A stretch of DNA of 64,000 nt, taken from assembly GCF_040370365.1 (NCBI RefSeq), contig NZ_BAABWQ010000001.1, positions 930,001-994,000 of the forward strand, read 5' to 3'. Within the stretch, counting starts at the first letter, position 1. The number at the start of each line of letters is the position of its first letter. The position numbers and the translations under genes are program-made. Below are positions 1 to 9,130 of the stretch, piece after piece. Below the pieces are notes generated by a model. The model worked only from the letters and a program-made list of their open reading frames with translations, had not been told where the DNA came from and made no database searches. The stretch comes from Shimia sp040370365 (GTDB lineage Bacteria; Pseudomonadota; Alphaproteobacteria; Rhodobacterales; Rhodobacteraceae).

Positions 1-1
1 C

Positions 2-439
2 ATGCACGCCAAAGTGCTGGAAAACGTAGGCATGACCCGGATCGACCCAGTGATGCACAATGGCCAAGAGATTATCCCGATCCAATTTCTCAAAACCCTA
101 CTGCCCGATCCCGGTGATCTTGGCGAGCAGACCAAAGGCAAAGCCTGCATTGGCGACATTGCCACGGGTCAGGCCAAAAACGGCTCGGGTGAAAAAACAT
201 ACTATATTTACAACATCTGTGATCACGAAGAGTGCTTTGCAGAGGTGGGCTCCCAGGCGGTATCTTACACCACCGGCGTACCGGCTATGATTGGCGCAGC
301 ACAGGTCTTGAAGGGAAATTGGGCGGAGCCGGGCGTGTGGAACATGGAACAACTCGATCCAGACAATTTCATGGACATGCTGAACGCGCATGGCTTGCCA
401 TGGCAAGTGCAGGAACTCGACGGCCCAGTCGATTTCTAA
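2..439 (+). CDS. Carboxynorspermidine/carboxyspermidine dehydrogenase, C-terminal part (cut by window start)
   Basis: The last 145 residues of a saccharopine-dehydrogenase-like enzyme; the reading frame is open to the window edge, so the true start lies outside. The family reductively condenses aspartate semialdehyde with a diamine to give carboxynorspermidine or carboxyspermidine. The visible part has the C-terminal segments typical of the family (TYYIYNICDH, SYTTGVPAMIGA, and a C-terminal HGLPW). The Rossmann half is missing, so the call leans on these segments and on context: nspC, the next pathway enzyme, starts 52 bases downstream, followed by agmatinase. A saccharopine dehydrogenase of lysine metabolism is the alternative, less likely given nspC. 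Confidence 0.85.
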   Translation: MHAKVLENVGMTRIDPVMHNGQEIIPIQFLKTLLPDPGDLGEQTKGKACIGDIATGQAKNGSGEKTYYIYNICDHEECFAEVGSQAVSYTTGVPAMIGAAQVLKGNWAEPGVWNMEQLDPDNFMDMLNAHGLPWQVQELDGPVDF

Positions 440-447
440 AATTACCT

Positions 448-469
448 AGGACGGCATTTGTGCCGTCCT
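448..469 (+). other. Intergenic hairpin between the dehydrogenase gene and nspC
   Basis: A 9-bp perfect stem (448-456 with 461-469, core GGACGGCA/TGCCGTCC) with a four-base TTTG loop sits right after the stop codon at 439. No T-run follows, so it is a poor intrinsic terminator. It is more likely an mRNA processing or stability element that could set the ratio of the dehydrogenase to the downstream decarboxylase. The function is inferred. Confidence 0.5.
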
Positions 470-491
470 CATTGGCCTTGAGGAGCCGCAG

Positions 492-1661
492 ATGGCCGAC
501 ATGATGCAAACCAAAGCCGGCGATGCGAGCGTTTTTCGCAGCTTTGACCTGAGCCGTGTCCCTTCGCCTTGTTTCGTGGTCGACGAGGTCGCGATTGAAC
601 GCAACTTGCACATTCTAAAAGACGTCTCCGACCGCTCCGGCGCCCATATACTCGCAGCGCTCAAAGCTTTTTCGATGTTCAGTCTTGCGCCACTGGTGCG
701 CCAATATTTGTGCGGCACCTGCGCGAGCGGCATCTACGAGGCCCGTTTGGGGCGCGAAGACTACGGCGGCGAGGTGGCCACCTTCTGCGCAGGTTACAAA
801 GACAGCGACATCGACGAAATACTTATGTTGTCTGACCACGTTATCTTCAACAGCCCTGCACAGAAAGACCGCTTTCTCGCCAAAACACGGGCTGCAGGGG
901 TCTCCGTCGGCCTACGCATCAACCCAGAGCATTCAGAAGGTGAGATCGCCAAATACGATCCCTGCGCCCCGTGTTCTCGCCTAGGCACACCGGCCAGCAA
1001 ACTGTCACCTGAAGCCCTCGCCGGTGTAGACGGGCTACACATGCACACACTCTGCGAGCAGGGCTTTGAGCCACTAAAACGCACATGGGATGCTGTTGCG
1101 CCCAAGCTTGAACCCTATTTAGACCGGCTCAAATGGCTTAACTTCGGCGGCGGGCATCACATCACCCGCGCAGACTATGACCGCGACGCTTTGGTGAGTT
1201 TCCTCAGAGAGATCCGCGAAACCCACAACGTCGAGGTCTACCTCGAACCCGGTGAGGCCGTGGCTTTGGACGCTGGCATTTTGGTTGGCGAAGTCCTTGA
1301 CCTTCCCACCAATGGCGTTCCGCTGGCAATCACGGATATTTCCGCGACTTGCCATATGCCTGACGTGATCGAAGCCCCCTATCGCCCCGCACTTATTAAT
1401 GAAGCCCAAAAGGGCCACACCTACCGTCTTGGCGGGCCTTCCTGCCTCGCAGGCGACGTGATCGGGGACTACACATGGGAGCAACCTCTTCAGATCGGTC
1501 AGCGCTTCGCCTTTCTTGATCAAGCGCACTATTCCATGGTCAAAACCAATACGTTCAATGGCGTGCCCTTGCCCGCGATATCACTGTGGAATAGCGACTC
1601 GGATTCTCTCACCATGGTAAAAACCTTTCACTACAGCGATTTCAAGGACCGCCTGTCATGA
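492..1661 (+). CDS. nspC: Carboxynorspermidine decarboxylase
   Basis: A 389-residue PLP-dependent decarboxylase of the alanine-racemase/ornithine-decarboxylase fold (fold III). It decarboxylates carboxynorspermidine or carboxyspermidine to the triamine. The PLP lysine is the K of ILAALKAFSMFSL near residue 55; other family segments include LRINPEHSEG, GLHMHTLCEQ, LNFGGGHHI and YLEPGEAV (glycine-rich phosphate-binding and substrate regions). The length is normal. It lies between the dehydrogenase of the same pathway and an agmatinase that makes putrescine, so this block probably makes spermidine by the carboxyspermidine route. It overlaps the agmatinase by 4 bp (ATGA), indicating translational coupling. 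Confidence 0.93.
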   Translation: MADMMQTKAGDASVFRSFDLSRVPSPCFVVDEVAIERNLHILKDVSDRSGAHILAALKAFSMFSLAPLVRQYLCGTCASGIYEARLGREDYGGEVATFCAGYKDSDIDEILMLSDHVIFNSPAQKDRFLAKTRAAGVSVGLRINPEHSEGEIAKYDPCAPCSRLGTPASKLSPEALAGVDGLHMHTLCEQGFEPLKRTWDAVAPKLEPYLDRLKWLNFGGGHHITRADYDRDALVSFLREIRETHNVEVYLEPGEAVALDAGILVGEVLDLPTNGVPLAITDISATCHMPDVIEAPYRPALINEAQKGHTYRLGGPSCLAGDVIGDYTWEQPLQIGQRFAFLDQAHYSMVKTNTFNGVPLPAISLWNSDSDSLTMVKTFHYSDFKDRLS

Positions 1662-2509
1662 GCATCTTTCTAAACTCTGAACTCGCACCAAGTGAGCGCA
1701 CCGAAGACGCTCTGTTTCATGTCCTTCCGCTTCCATTGGAGCGCACCGTGTCCTATGGCGCAGGCACCGGCGCAGGTCCTGCAGCCATTCTGGAAGCCTC
1801 CAACGAGTTGGAACGCCTCTGCCTTGGGTTTGAGCCTTGCGAACACGGCATTTTCACCCATGAAGCCATGGCGTGTGACGGCCCATTGTCGGCGGTTATG
1901 AGCCGGATTTCGAGTCACACAGAAACCATTGTGAAAGCGGGAAAGATCCCCGTCACCATTGGCGGAGAACACTCTTTAACCTATGGCGCTGTTTCCGGCG
2001 TCATGCGTGCGCTGAACCAGCCGGTGGGCATCATCCAGATCGACGCCCATGCCGACTTGCGCATCGCTTATCAGGGAGAGAAACACTCACACGCCTCAGT
2101 CATGCACCTGCTGTCTGAAGAGCATGACATCCGGCTTGCCCAATTTGGGGTGCGCGCGCTCTGCGCGCAAGAGGCCGAATCCCGTGCCTCCAATAACGTC
2201 TTTTTTGTCGACGCCGAGGATCTGGTCACCAAAGGCCTGCACGCGATCGATCTACCCAAGGACTTTCCTGACCTAGTGTATGTCAGCTACGACGTGGATG
2301 GGCTTGATCCCAGTCAGATGCCCGCGACCGGCACTCCCGTTCCCGGCGGGCTCAGCTATTACCAATCACTTCACCTGGTTGAGAATGCGCTCAAAGGGCG
2401 CAAATGTGTGGGCATCGACGTGGTTGAACTGGCGCCAAATGGCGACGAAACATGGGATTTCACCGCTGCACAAATTGTCTATCGTTTGATGGCTGCCGCC
2501 ATTAGCTAG
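1658..2509 (+). CDS. speB: Agmatinase (arginase/ureohydrolase family)
   Basis: A 283-residue ureohydrolase that hydrolyses agmatine to putrescine and urea. The binuclear manganese ligands are visible: GGEHS, DAHADLR and SYDVDGLDP, plus the substrate-loop segment TGTPVPGG. It starts on the ATGA overlap with nspC and completes a three-gene polyamine operon, feeding putrescine to the carboxyspermidine enzymes. Its last 8 bases overlap the end of the convergent AraC gene. Guanidinobutyrase or another ureohydrolase specificity cannot be excluded from motifs alone; the pathway context favours agmatinase. Confidence 0.88.
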   Translation: MSIFLNSELAPSERTEDALFHVLPLPLERTVSYGAGTGAGPAAILEASNELERLCLGFEPCEHGIFTHEAMACDGPLSAVMSRISSHTETIVKAGKIPVTIGGEHSLTYGAVSGVMRALNQPVGIIQIDAHADLRIAYQGEKHSHASVMHLLSEEHDIRLAQFGVRALCAQEAESRASNNVFFVDAEDLVTKGLHAIDLPKDFPDLVYVSYDVDGLDPSQMPATGTPVPGGLSYYQSLHLVENALKGRKCVGIDVVELAPNGDETWDFTAAQIVYRLMAAAIS

Positions 2510-3395
2510 CTAACAATGCCCCGCTGGCTTTGTGATCGCTTGGAGACATACCAAACTTGCGTGAGTATTCGCGACTGAATTGAGTGGGGCTCTCGTAGCC
2601 AACATCATAGGCCGTCGCCGCAACCGATAGCTGCCCACCGGTCAGCAAGCGCCGCGCTTCCTGAAGCCGCAATTCCTTCTGATACTGGAGTGGCGTGGTT
2701 GAGGTTACGGATTTGAAATGCTCATGAAACGCCGACAGGCTCATTCCGGATTCAGCGGCCAAGTCTGTAACGGGTATCGCGACCCGATAGTTGTCCCGGA
2801 TGTACGCAATCGTTTTGGAGATTCTGCTCGCCGGACTCTCGCGTCGCAGCAGCTGCCGCAACATACCACCATGGCGCGCCCGCAAAAGACGAAAATGAAT
2901 TTCCTTGAGCACCAGTGGTGCAAGCGCCTGTCGCTCCACCGGATCGCGTGACAGCCAAAATAGCCGTGCCACCGCATCCAGCAACGCCGCATCAGAGACG
3001 GCTGCGTCTATAGAATGTATATCATCCGCTATATCTTTGATACCGCCGATCTCATCGTGGAGACTGCGCACCAGCGCCAAGTCCAATTGCAGCAACAACG
3101 CCGTATAAGGCGAATCTTTGCTTGCCTCGATGACCGCCGCCTCAACGGGCACCGCGTGGCTCACGATCAAGGTATCTCCCGCACCATAGCGGATGACGCG
3201 ACCACCCTGATAAGCTTCTTTGGTTCCTTGCAGAACCAAACACATGATTGGTTCATAAAATGCGGCGGAGCATTCAGTGGTCCTATCATTGGCAAATGCA
3301 AAAAAACCATCGATCCCTGTGGCGCACCCAGCGCCCAAAGCCCCTTGAGATCTCACATGTTCAAAAACGTCATGAACCAGATTTTTAGGTACCAT
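2502..3395 (-). CDS. AraC-family transcriptional regulator
   Basis: About 297 residues. The N-terminal AraC_N (cupin-like) domain covers roughly residues 20-170, and a C-terminal double helix-turn-helix covers roughly 195-290, with TDLAAESGMSLSAFHEHFK and VAATAYDVGYESPTQFSREY as its two helical modules. I chose the ATG at 3395 because a clear Shine-Dalgarno GGGAG lies 8 bases upstream; the frame runs further upstream, but without such a site. This subtype commonly lies beside and controls a short-chain dehydrogenase. Here the divergent neighbour is a broken SDR gene followed by an intact SDR and a molybdenum hydroxylase, which are plausible targets. The effector is unknown. Confidence 0.9.
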   Translation of the reverse strand: MVPKNLVHDVFEHVRSQGALGAGCATGIDGFFAFANDRTTECSAAFYEPIMCLVLQGTKEAYQGGRVIRYGAGDTLIVSHAVPVEAAVIEASKDSPYTALLLQLDLALVRSLHDEIGGIKDIADDIHSIDAAVSDAALLDAVARLFWLSRDPVERQALAPLVLKEIHFRLLRARHGGMLRQLLRRESPASRISKTIAYIRDNYRVAIPVTDLAAESGMSLSAFHEHFKSVTSTTPLQYQKELRLQEARRLLTGGQLSVAATAYDVGYESPTQFSREYSRKFGMSPSDHKASGALLAS

Positions 3396-3557
3396 CCCAG
3401 TCACTCCCTTCCAAAAAAATATAGAGGTTTGAGAGGACATGGGAATAAAAAAACCTACCTCCCGGAGAAATAGGCAAACGATTTGGAGAATAAGGCACGG
3501 CACAGATCGGAGGTCATGCTAGATTGAAGCGACACCACTTGAGGAGTCTTTCTTCAA

Positions 3558-3806
3558 ATGCCTCAGACCATTCTAATCACCGGCGCATCTTCTGGCATCG
3601 GCAAAGTGACTGCAAATTTCTTCGCCGAGCGTGGCCGGAACGTTGTTCTCATAACACCCAGGCCGGAGAAAGAAGAAGAGCCGACACGCATTGAAAGCAC
3701 CTTCGCACCCCGTCTGGCGGTGACAGCCACCTTCATCGGCGGCACGAAAGCACAATTCGGCCTGCAACAACTAGAGGAAGGGCAATCATGTACAAAGAGG
3801 CATTAG
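3558..3806 (+). pseudogene. Truncated short-chain dehydrogenase fragment
   Basis: An 82-codon open frame that opens as a classical SDR (ILITGASSGIGKVTANFFAERG, the Rossmann TGxxxGxG turn). It then loses the family pattern after about residue 60 and ends before any catalytic Ser-Tyr-Lys. A full SDR is about 250 residues, so about 70 per cent is missing. The 3' end overlaps the next SDR by 19 bases. The best explanation is an SDR that was once the target of the divergent AraC regulator and was lost by internal deletion. A functional small protein is unlikely. Confidence 0.7.
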
Positions 3807-4630
3807 TGGCAGGAGGCTGGGCCGTAGTAACTGGCGGAGCCAGCGGCGTCGGCTTTGCAGCCGCCGAGCGTTTTGCTCGCGCTGGCCTGAGCATCATGCT
3901 CGCCGATCTTCCCGGCGCAGCACTGGACAACGCTGCAAAATCAATCGGTGACATATTAAAAACTGGCGCCGAAGTTGCTGCCGTTCCCACAGACGTCAGC
4001 GACGTTTCAGCCGTACAGGCACTGGCAGATGCCGCCTTTGCACATGGCGAAGTTGCCATTTTGATGAACAATGCCGGTATTGGTCTCCCCAGCAGCTGCT
4101 GGGACCAAGCGAATTCATGGCGCACGACACTGGAAGTCAACCTCTTTGGCGTCATCAATGGTTTGCAAGCCTTCCTTCCACGGATGGTGGCTGCAGATCG
4201 GCCCGCCGTAGTGATCAATACTGGGTCTAAACAAGGCATCACAACACCGCCCGGCAACCCGGCCTACAACGTGTCCAAGGCGGGTGTAAAAGCCGCAACC
4301 GAGAGCCTCGCACATGAGCTACGTGAGGCCGGTGCGCCAATTTCCTCCCACCTCTTTGTGCCTGGCTTCACCTACACCGGCATGGTGGCGGCGCGTATTT
4401 CTGAGAGACCTGCTGCGGCTTGGACGTCGGAGCAGACAGTAAGTTACCTGATCTCGAAAATGGCAGCCGGGGATTTTTACATCCTTTGCCCCGACAACGA
4501 CGTTTCACCAGAGCGTGACAAACGTCGTGTGAAGTGGGCTGTAGGCGATATTATAGAAAACCGCCCTGCCCTGTCGCGTTGGCACCCGGACTACGCGGAA
4601 GCCTTCGCCGACTTCGAAAAGTCGAACTAA
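3788..4630 (+). CDS. Short-chain dehydrogenase/reductase (SDR)
   Basis: A 280-residue NAD(P)-dependent oxidoreductase. It shows the cofactor motif TGGASGVG near residue 16, the structural NNAGIG motif, the catalytic Ser in INTGSKQG, and the YNVSK (Y-x3-K) catalytic pair. An acidic residue after the second strand (MLADLPG) suggests NAD(H) preference. Substrate unknown. It starts within the tail of the broken SDR frame and is followed 39 bases later by a two-subunit molybdenum hydroxylase, so it may act on a related aldehyde, alcohol or N-heterocycle product. That link is only positional. Confidence 0.88.
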   Translation: MYKEALVAGGWAVVTGGASGVGFAAAERFARAGLSIMLADLPGAALDNAAKSIGDILKTGAEVAAVPTDVSDVSAVQALADAAFAHGEVAILMNNAGIGLPSSCWDQANSWRTTLEVNLFGVINGLQAFLPRMVAADRPAVVINTGSKQGITTPPGNPAYNVSKAGVKAATESLAHELREAGAPISSHLFVPGFTYTGMVAARISERPAAAWTSEQTVSYLISKMAAGDFYILCPDNDVSPERDKRRVKWAVGDIIENRPALSRWHPDYAEAFADFEKSN

Positions 4631-4669
4631 GCACTACCTAGCCAAAAGCCAAAGGGAGACGCGCAAGCC

Positions 4670-5134
4670 ATGGCAATTTCGCTCAAACTCAACGGTAAGA
4701 CTCACCAAGTAGAGGCCGAACCCGGCACCCCACTTCTTTGGGTCATCCGTGACGAACTCAAACTCACTGGCACCAAATTTGGATGCGGGATCGCGTCATG
4801 CGGCGCCTGCACCGTACACCTAAACGGTGAGCCAGTGCGGTCCTGCCAGACCTTCATCGAAGATGTCGCGGACGCAGAAATCACCACCATCGAAAAGATG
4901 GAGGAAGACAAAGTCGGCGCCGCTGTACAGCAAGCATGGCTGGAACTGGACGTTGTTCAGTGTGGTTACTGCCAATCTGGTCAGATCATGAACGCTGTCG
5001 GCTTGCTGCGTGAAAACGCCAAGCCAACTGCGGATGAGATCGACGAATACATGTATGGCAACGCCTGCCGCTGTGCCACCTACCAGCGTATCCGCGCCGG
5101 TGTGAAGCGTGCAGCCGAAATTCTGGAGGCATAA
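4670..5134 (+). CDS. Small [2Fe-2S] subunit of a molybdenum hydroxylase (isoquinoline 1-oxidoreductase alpha type)
   Basis: A 154-residue electron-transfer subunit with two [2Fe-2S] clusters. The plant-type ferredoxin motif is seen in FGCGIASCGACTV followed by a Cys at RSC. The second cluster uses CGYCQSGQ and NACRCATYQR. This is the standard xanthine-dehydrogenase-family small subunit. The large MoCo subunit starts 4 bases downstream (5139), giving the two-subunit form without a separate FAD subunit, as in isoquinoline 1-oxidoreductase and several periplasmic aldehyde dehydrogenases. Electrons would then pass to another carrier, probably a cytochrome. Confidence 0.9.
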   Translation: MAISLKLNGKTHQVEAEPGTPLLWVIRDELKLTGTKFGCGIASCGACTVHLNGEPVRSCQTFIEDVADAEITTIEKMEEDKVGAAVQQAWLELDVVQCGYCQSGQIMNAVGLLRENAKPTADEIDEYMYGNACRCATYQRIRAGVKRAAEILEA

Positions 5135-5138
5135 GACA

Positions 5139-7325
5139 ATGACTGTTAATCTTTCTCGTCGCGGCTTTCTCAAAAGCGCAGCAGCGGCCGGCGCAGCACT
5201 CTACATCGGTGCCAACGCCAAAGGCGCAATGGCAGCCTCCGGTTCTGCTGATGCGATGCTCAACCACTTCGTCAAAATCGGCGCAGATGGCAAAGCCATA
5301 GCAATGGTCAAACACGTGGAATTCGGCCAAGGCCCAGCCACCGGCCTGACCACGCTGATCGCCGAAGAACTGGGCGTCACCATGGATCAGATCACCTATG
5401 AGTTCGCCCCGTCGAACCCAGAGGTCTACAACAACCTGTTCTTTGGTCCGTTCCAAGGCACCGGCGGCTCTACCGCCATGGCCAACTCTTGGATGCAGTA
5501 CCGCACCGCTGGCGCAGCCGCCCGCGAGATGCTGATCAACGCTGCCGCCAAAGAGTGGGGCGTAGACGCTTCGTCCCTGGACATCGTTGACGGTATGATC
5601 ACCGACGGCGGCAACTCTGCATCCATGGGTGATTTTGTGGCAGCTGCTGCTGAGATGGAGGTTCCAGCCGAGCCCCGTCTGCGTGATCAATCTGAGTGGA
5701 AGCTGATCGGCAACACCCAGACTCGTCGTCTGGACAGTCCGATCAAAGTCAACGGCCAAGCATACTTTGCGATGGACGTTCAGCTCGACAACCAGATGGT
5801 CGTCATGGTGCGTCGTACCCCTCAAAAAGGCGGCGTTGTGGCCAGCTTTGATGACAGCGCCTCCAAAGAGGTCAAAGGCTTCATCATGGCGCAGGCCCTG
5901 CCAACCGGTCACGGTGTTGCGGTTTACGCCGAAAACACTTGGGCGGCGATGCAAGCGCGCGAAGCCCTTAAAGTTGTATGGGACATGTCGGCGGCTGAGA
6001 CGCGTTCTTCCAGCGAGATCAAAGACGAGATCATGGCCGCTCTGGCAACAGAGCCGACCTACAACGTCAACAAAGCGGAGCGCGCAGCTGTCAAATCCAA
6101 CGTTGAAGCCGCAGCGCAAGTTGTTGAGAGAACTTTCTACTTCCCACTCCTTGCACACGCACCAATGGAACCGCTAAATTGCACGATCGAGCAGACCACA
6201 GAAGGCAAAATCGTGCTGCATGATGGCGCGCAGATGCCGACCGGTCCGCACATGGCTTACCAACAGATCTTTGAACTGCCCGCAGACATGATCGAAGTGA
6301 ACAGTCTGCTCGCCGGTGGCTCTTTCGGTCGGCGCGCCACACCAGATGCCGATTATCAGGTTGAAGCTGGACTGGCTTTCATAATGACCGACCGCTCCCG
6401 CCCGGTGAAACTGGTTTGGGATCGTGAAGACGACGTGCGTGGCGGCTACTACCGTCCGGCCGTTGGCCACAAAGTGCGCGTGGGTCTGGACGACAACGGT
6501 ACCATCGTGGGCTGGGATCACCAGGTTGCCGGTCAGTCGATCATGAAAGGCACCGCCTTTGAGGCGATGGCCGTGATTGATGGGATTGACCATTCCACTG
6601 TGGAAGGGATCGCAGACAGCCCATACTCTATCCCCGGTCAAGCTCTGGGTCTGACCGACACCGAAAAAGCGACCTCCGTTCTATGGTGGCGCTCCGTGGG
6701 TCACACACACACCGCTTATGTGATGGAAGTGATGATGGATCTGGCAGCGAAAGCTGCAGGTCAGGATCCGGTCGGCTTCCGCCTGTCCTACCTCACCGGC
6801 GAAGGTGATGCCGCGCGTAAGGCCGGTGTTCTGAAGCTGGCGGCTGAGAAGGCTAACTGGGGCAATGTTCCTGAAGGCCGAACTCAAGGTATCGCGGTGC
6901 ACAAATCCTTTGGGTCCTACGTGGCCGAAGTGGTAGAAGTGTCGGGCAACAACGACGACGGCATTGTTATCGAAAAAGTCACCGCCGCTGTGGATTGCGG
7001 CATCGCCGTGAACCCGGACACTGTGATTGCCCAGATTGAGGGCGGCATTGGCTATGGTATCGGCCACGCCATGCGCGACCAGATCACACTGGACGGTGGT
7101 GCAGTGGAACAGGCCAATTTCCCGGACTACGAGCCTCTGCGCATTTCGGACATCAAAGCGATCGAGACTCACATCGTGGCCTCTGCAGAGGCCCCTTCCG
7201 GTGTTGGTGAGCCTGGAACACCTCCGTCTGCACCAGCTCTGGCAAATGCGATTGCGGCTCTGCCTGATAATCCGGAGCACGTCGTAGAGTTGCCAATGAG
7301 CGAAAACGGCGTCTACTTCGCTTAA
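5139..7325 (+). CDS. Molybdopterin-binding large subunit, isoquinoline 1-oxidoreductase beta type, Tat-exported
   Basis: A 728-residue xanthine-dehydrogenase-family catalytic subunit. I start it at ATG 5139 because the protein then opens with a twin-arginine signal (SRRGFLK, then a hydrophobic run ending in an AMA-AS type cleavage site), which an upstream start would bury. Family segments include FGPFQGTGGST, the repeated substrate-domain pieces (AGGSFGRRATPD, VLWWRSVGHTH), and the C-terminal GVGEPGTPP with the expected active-site Glu. It probably hydroxylates an N-heterocycle or oxidises an aldehyde in the periplasm together with the preceding [2Fe-2S] subunit, which would be co-exported. 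The substrate cannot be read from the sequence. A GC-rich hairpin follows the stop. Confidence 0.9.
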   Translation: MTVNLSRRGFLKSAAAAGAALYIGANAKGAMAASGSADAMLNHFVKIGADGKAIAMVKHVEFGQGPATGLTTLIAEELGVTMDQITYEFAPSNPEVYNNLFFGPFQGTGGSTAMANSWMQYRTAGAAAREMLINAAAKEWGVDASSLDIVDGMITDGGNSASMGDFVAAAAEMEVPAEPRLRDQSEWKLIGNTQTRRLDSPIKVNGQAYFAMDVQLDNQMVVMVRRTPQKGGVVASFDDSASKEVKGFIMAQALPTGHGVAVYAENTWAAMQAREALKVVWDMSAAETRSSSEIKDEIMAALATEPTYNVNKAERAAVKSNVEAAAQVVERTFYFPLLAHAPMEPLNCTIEQTTEGKIVLHDGAQMPTGPHMAYQQIFELPADMIEVNSLLAGGSFGRRATPDADYQVEAGLAFIMTDRSRPVKLVWDREDDVRGGYYRPAVGHKVRVGLDDNGTIVGWDHQVAGQSIMKGTAFEAMAVIDGIDHSTVEGIADSPYSIPGQALGLTDTEKATSVLWWRSVGHTHTAYVMEVMMDLAAKAAGQDPVGFRLSYLTGEGDAARKAGVLKLAAEKANWGNVPEGRTQGIAVHKSFGSYVAEVVEVSGNNDDGIVIEKVTAAVDCGIAVNPDTVIAQIEGGIGYGIGHAMRDQITLDGGAVEQANFPDYEPLRISDIKAIETHIVASAEAPSGVGEPGTPPSAPALANAIAALPDNPEHVVELPMSENGVYFA

Positions 7326-7333
7326 AAACACGT

Positions 7334-7363
7334 CCGCCCCTTTGGCTTACGACAGGGGGGCGG
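7334..7363 (+). terminator. GC-rich hairpin after the molybdenum hydroxylase
   Basis: A 7-bp stem CCGCCCC/GGGGCGG (7334-7340 with 7357-7363) with a 16-base loop lies 9 bases after the stop codon. No T-run follows, so it is at best a weak or Rho-assisted terminator. The following 160 bases, up to the next gene, are AT-richer and could hold its promoter, but no convincing -35/-10 pair was identified. Confidence 0.4.
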
Positions 7364-7529
7364 GTATTCCGACCGTTGGAACGCATGCGACGATGCACGC
7401 AATTCACCGCATAATTTTCATGAAGGCTTTTCCTCTACAATCACACATTGTTTGTTTAGATTTAATCCCGTACACAAAGCTTACAAATCGTCGTTTTTGT
7501 TTCCAAATAAGTCATAGTCGGATGAAGGT

Positions 7530-9086
7530 GTGGAGCGTATTTCCGAAAATAGTCTGGTGGCCAAAAACCTATGCGAGCGTGATGGCCGTGACTTCGCTGA
7601 TACATTTCGCTTTCAGTTCACGCTGTCAAAGACACCCCTTGAGACTTGTCCGTCTTGGCTCCCTTACAAGGTTGGAGGGTGGATCCTTCAGGCCTGCCCT
7701 GACTTACCAGTCACCTCTGTATTGGATGCCACAGGCGAACTTGTTGGGTGGTTTCTTGGCATTGGGATCACACGCGACGGTCATCCTGTAAAGCAAGCTC
7801 TGCTCCTACCATCAGAGCAAGGCGCCGACAATTTTTTTGAAACAGCACAAACGGTTATACATGGAATTGCTGGGCGCTTCACAATTGTCCTCTGCACTGC
7901 ACGCGGCGCGCGCATGTACTTTGACGCAGCACTTGACCAATCCGTTGTCTATAACCCGCAATCCGAATTGATCGCCTCAAGCAATACGCTTGCTGCGTAT
8001 GGCGAGGCTCAAAGTAACACGTTTTTTGACCGAGACGCCATTCTGAACGGCCATCAGTACTACGGGTTTGAGCACACGAGTGATCCACGAGTGGTAAGGG
8101 CATTCCCCAACCATTTTTTGGACCTTAAACACTTTAAACTAAAGCGCATTTGGCCTCTGTCCGACACGGCATTTGACGTAATGCGCCCCCGGCGAACCGG
8201 TTTAATCCATCGCATGGAGCGCCGGTTGACGCAAATCATGCACGGCCTGCTGATGAACTTCGATTGTTGCCTGCCGATCTCCGGCGGCCATGACAGCCGT
8301 TTGCTGCTCACCTTTGGCAAAGGACAGCTGGACAAACTCAACTGTGCTTTTTCTCACGCGACCAACCACAACACACTTGTCGACAGCTTAATCGCCTCCA
8401 ATGTGTGCAAAGCTTTTGGCATTCCTCACCATGTGATCAACGTGTTTGATGACACGCACAAAGAGGCTTTGACACGATGGAACAATACGCAGCGCTTTAA
8501 CGACGCGGCCATTCGGACCGGCTTTGAAGCGGGAACCCGTGACCCTCGCGCAGGGCTGGCCAACGTTTTGGCTCCCAAACACGATGTGCTTATCCGAGGC
8601 AATCTGATCGGCATTCTTAGCGCACAGCAATATGGTCGACATCTGCTGGACAAACCATTCGACCTAAATTTCGCACTGTCCCGCTTACGCATCCAAAACA
8701 AATGGAACCAAGAAGACCTTGACCGATGGGGCGCCCGCTATTTGGAATGGATGAAAACGCTTCCGGAAAATGCACATAGCCGCATTTACGACATCGCGTT
8801 TCTGGAGCTTGTGCAACCTCACGCTCTTGGAGCCCTGTTGAATGCATCCACCAACGCCTATCACGTCAATCCCTTCAATGACCGGCTGCTCTTGCACAGT
8901 TCAATGCGGTTGCGACCGCGATATCGGCTGTCACGTAAAGCCATGGAAACCATGCAACATGATGGCGCTCCAGAGCTTGGTGTGATCCCTTTCACCTCAG
9001 ACACAAAACATGTGGTTATGAAGGCATTGGGGAAATCTCCCCCTTGGGAAGATCTGAAAAATCTAGATATCTTGTTGGACACATAA
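7530..9086 (+). CDS. Asparagine-synthetase-like PP-loop protein
   Basis: A 518-residue protein. The GTG start at 7530 is the best available; AAGG lies just before it. Residues 1-200 resemble a degenerate N-terminal glutaminase (GATase-2) fold, with GRFTIVLCTARGARMYFDA and a later IASSNTLAAYG, but there is no N-terminal catalytic Cys. From about residue 245 the ATP-pyrophosphatase domain begins with the PP-loop PISGGHDSRLL (SGGHDS at 251-256). Such proteins activate a carboxylate as acyl-AMP and form amide bonds. Without the glutaminase Cys it would use ammonia or another amine as nucleophile. A sulfotransferase follows 44 bases downstream, then an ATP-grasp ligase, suggesting a small biosynthetic cluster. 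Confidence 0.75.
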   Translation: MERISENSLVAKNLCERDGRDFADTFRFQFTLSKTPLETCPSWLPYKVGGWILQACPDLPVTSVLDATGELVGWFLGIGITRDGHPVKQALLLPSEQGADNFFETAQTVIHGIAGRFTIVLCTARGARMYFDAALDQSVVYNPQSELIASSNTLAAYGEAQSNTFFDRDAILNGHQYYGFEHTSDPRVVRAFPNHFLDLKHFKLKRIWPLSDTAFDVMRPRRTGLIHRMERRLTQIMHGLLMNFDCCLPISGGHDSRLLLTFGKGQLDKLNCAFSHATNHNTLVDSLIASNVCKAFGIPHHVINVFDDTHKEALTRWNNTQRFNDAAIRTGFEAGTRDPRAGLANVLAPKHDVLIRGNLIGILSAQQYGRHLLDKPFDLNFALSRLRIQNKWNQEDLDRWGARYLEWMKTLPENAHSRIYDIAFLELVQPHALGALLNASTNAYHVNPFNDRLLLHSSMRLRPRYRLSRKAMETMQHDGAPELGVIPFTSDTKHVVMKALGKSPPWEDLKNLDILLDT

Positions 9087-9130
9087 TGCCGTGGCCTTCC
9101 CTGTGGAAACTGCCGCTTTGAAAGAGTGAC

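Noticed and set aside
4986..6158. Long minus-strand frame of 390 codons opposite the molybdenum hydroxylase
   Set aside because: The plus frame carries unmistakable family motifs over the same bases; the minus frame is Cys/His-rich antisense noise.
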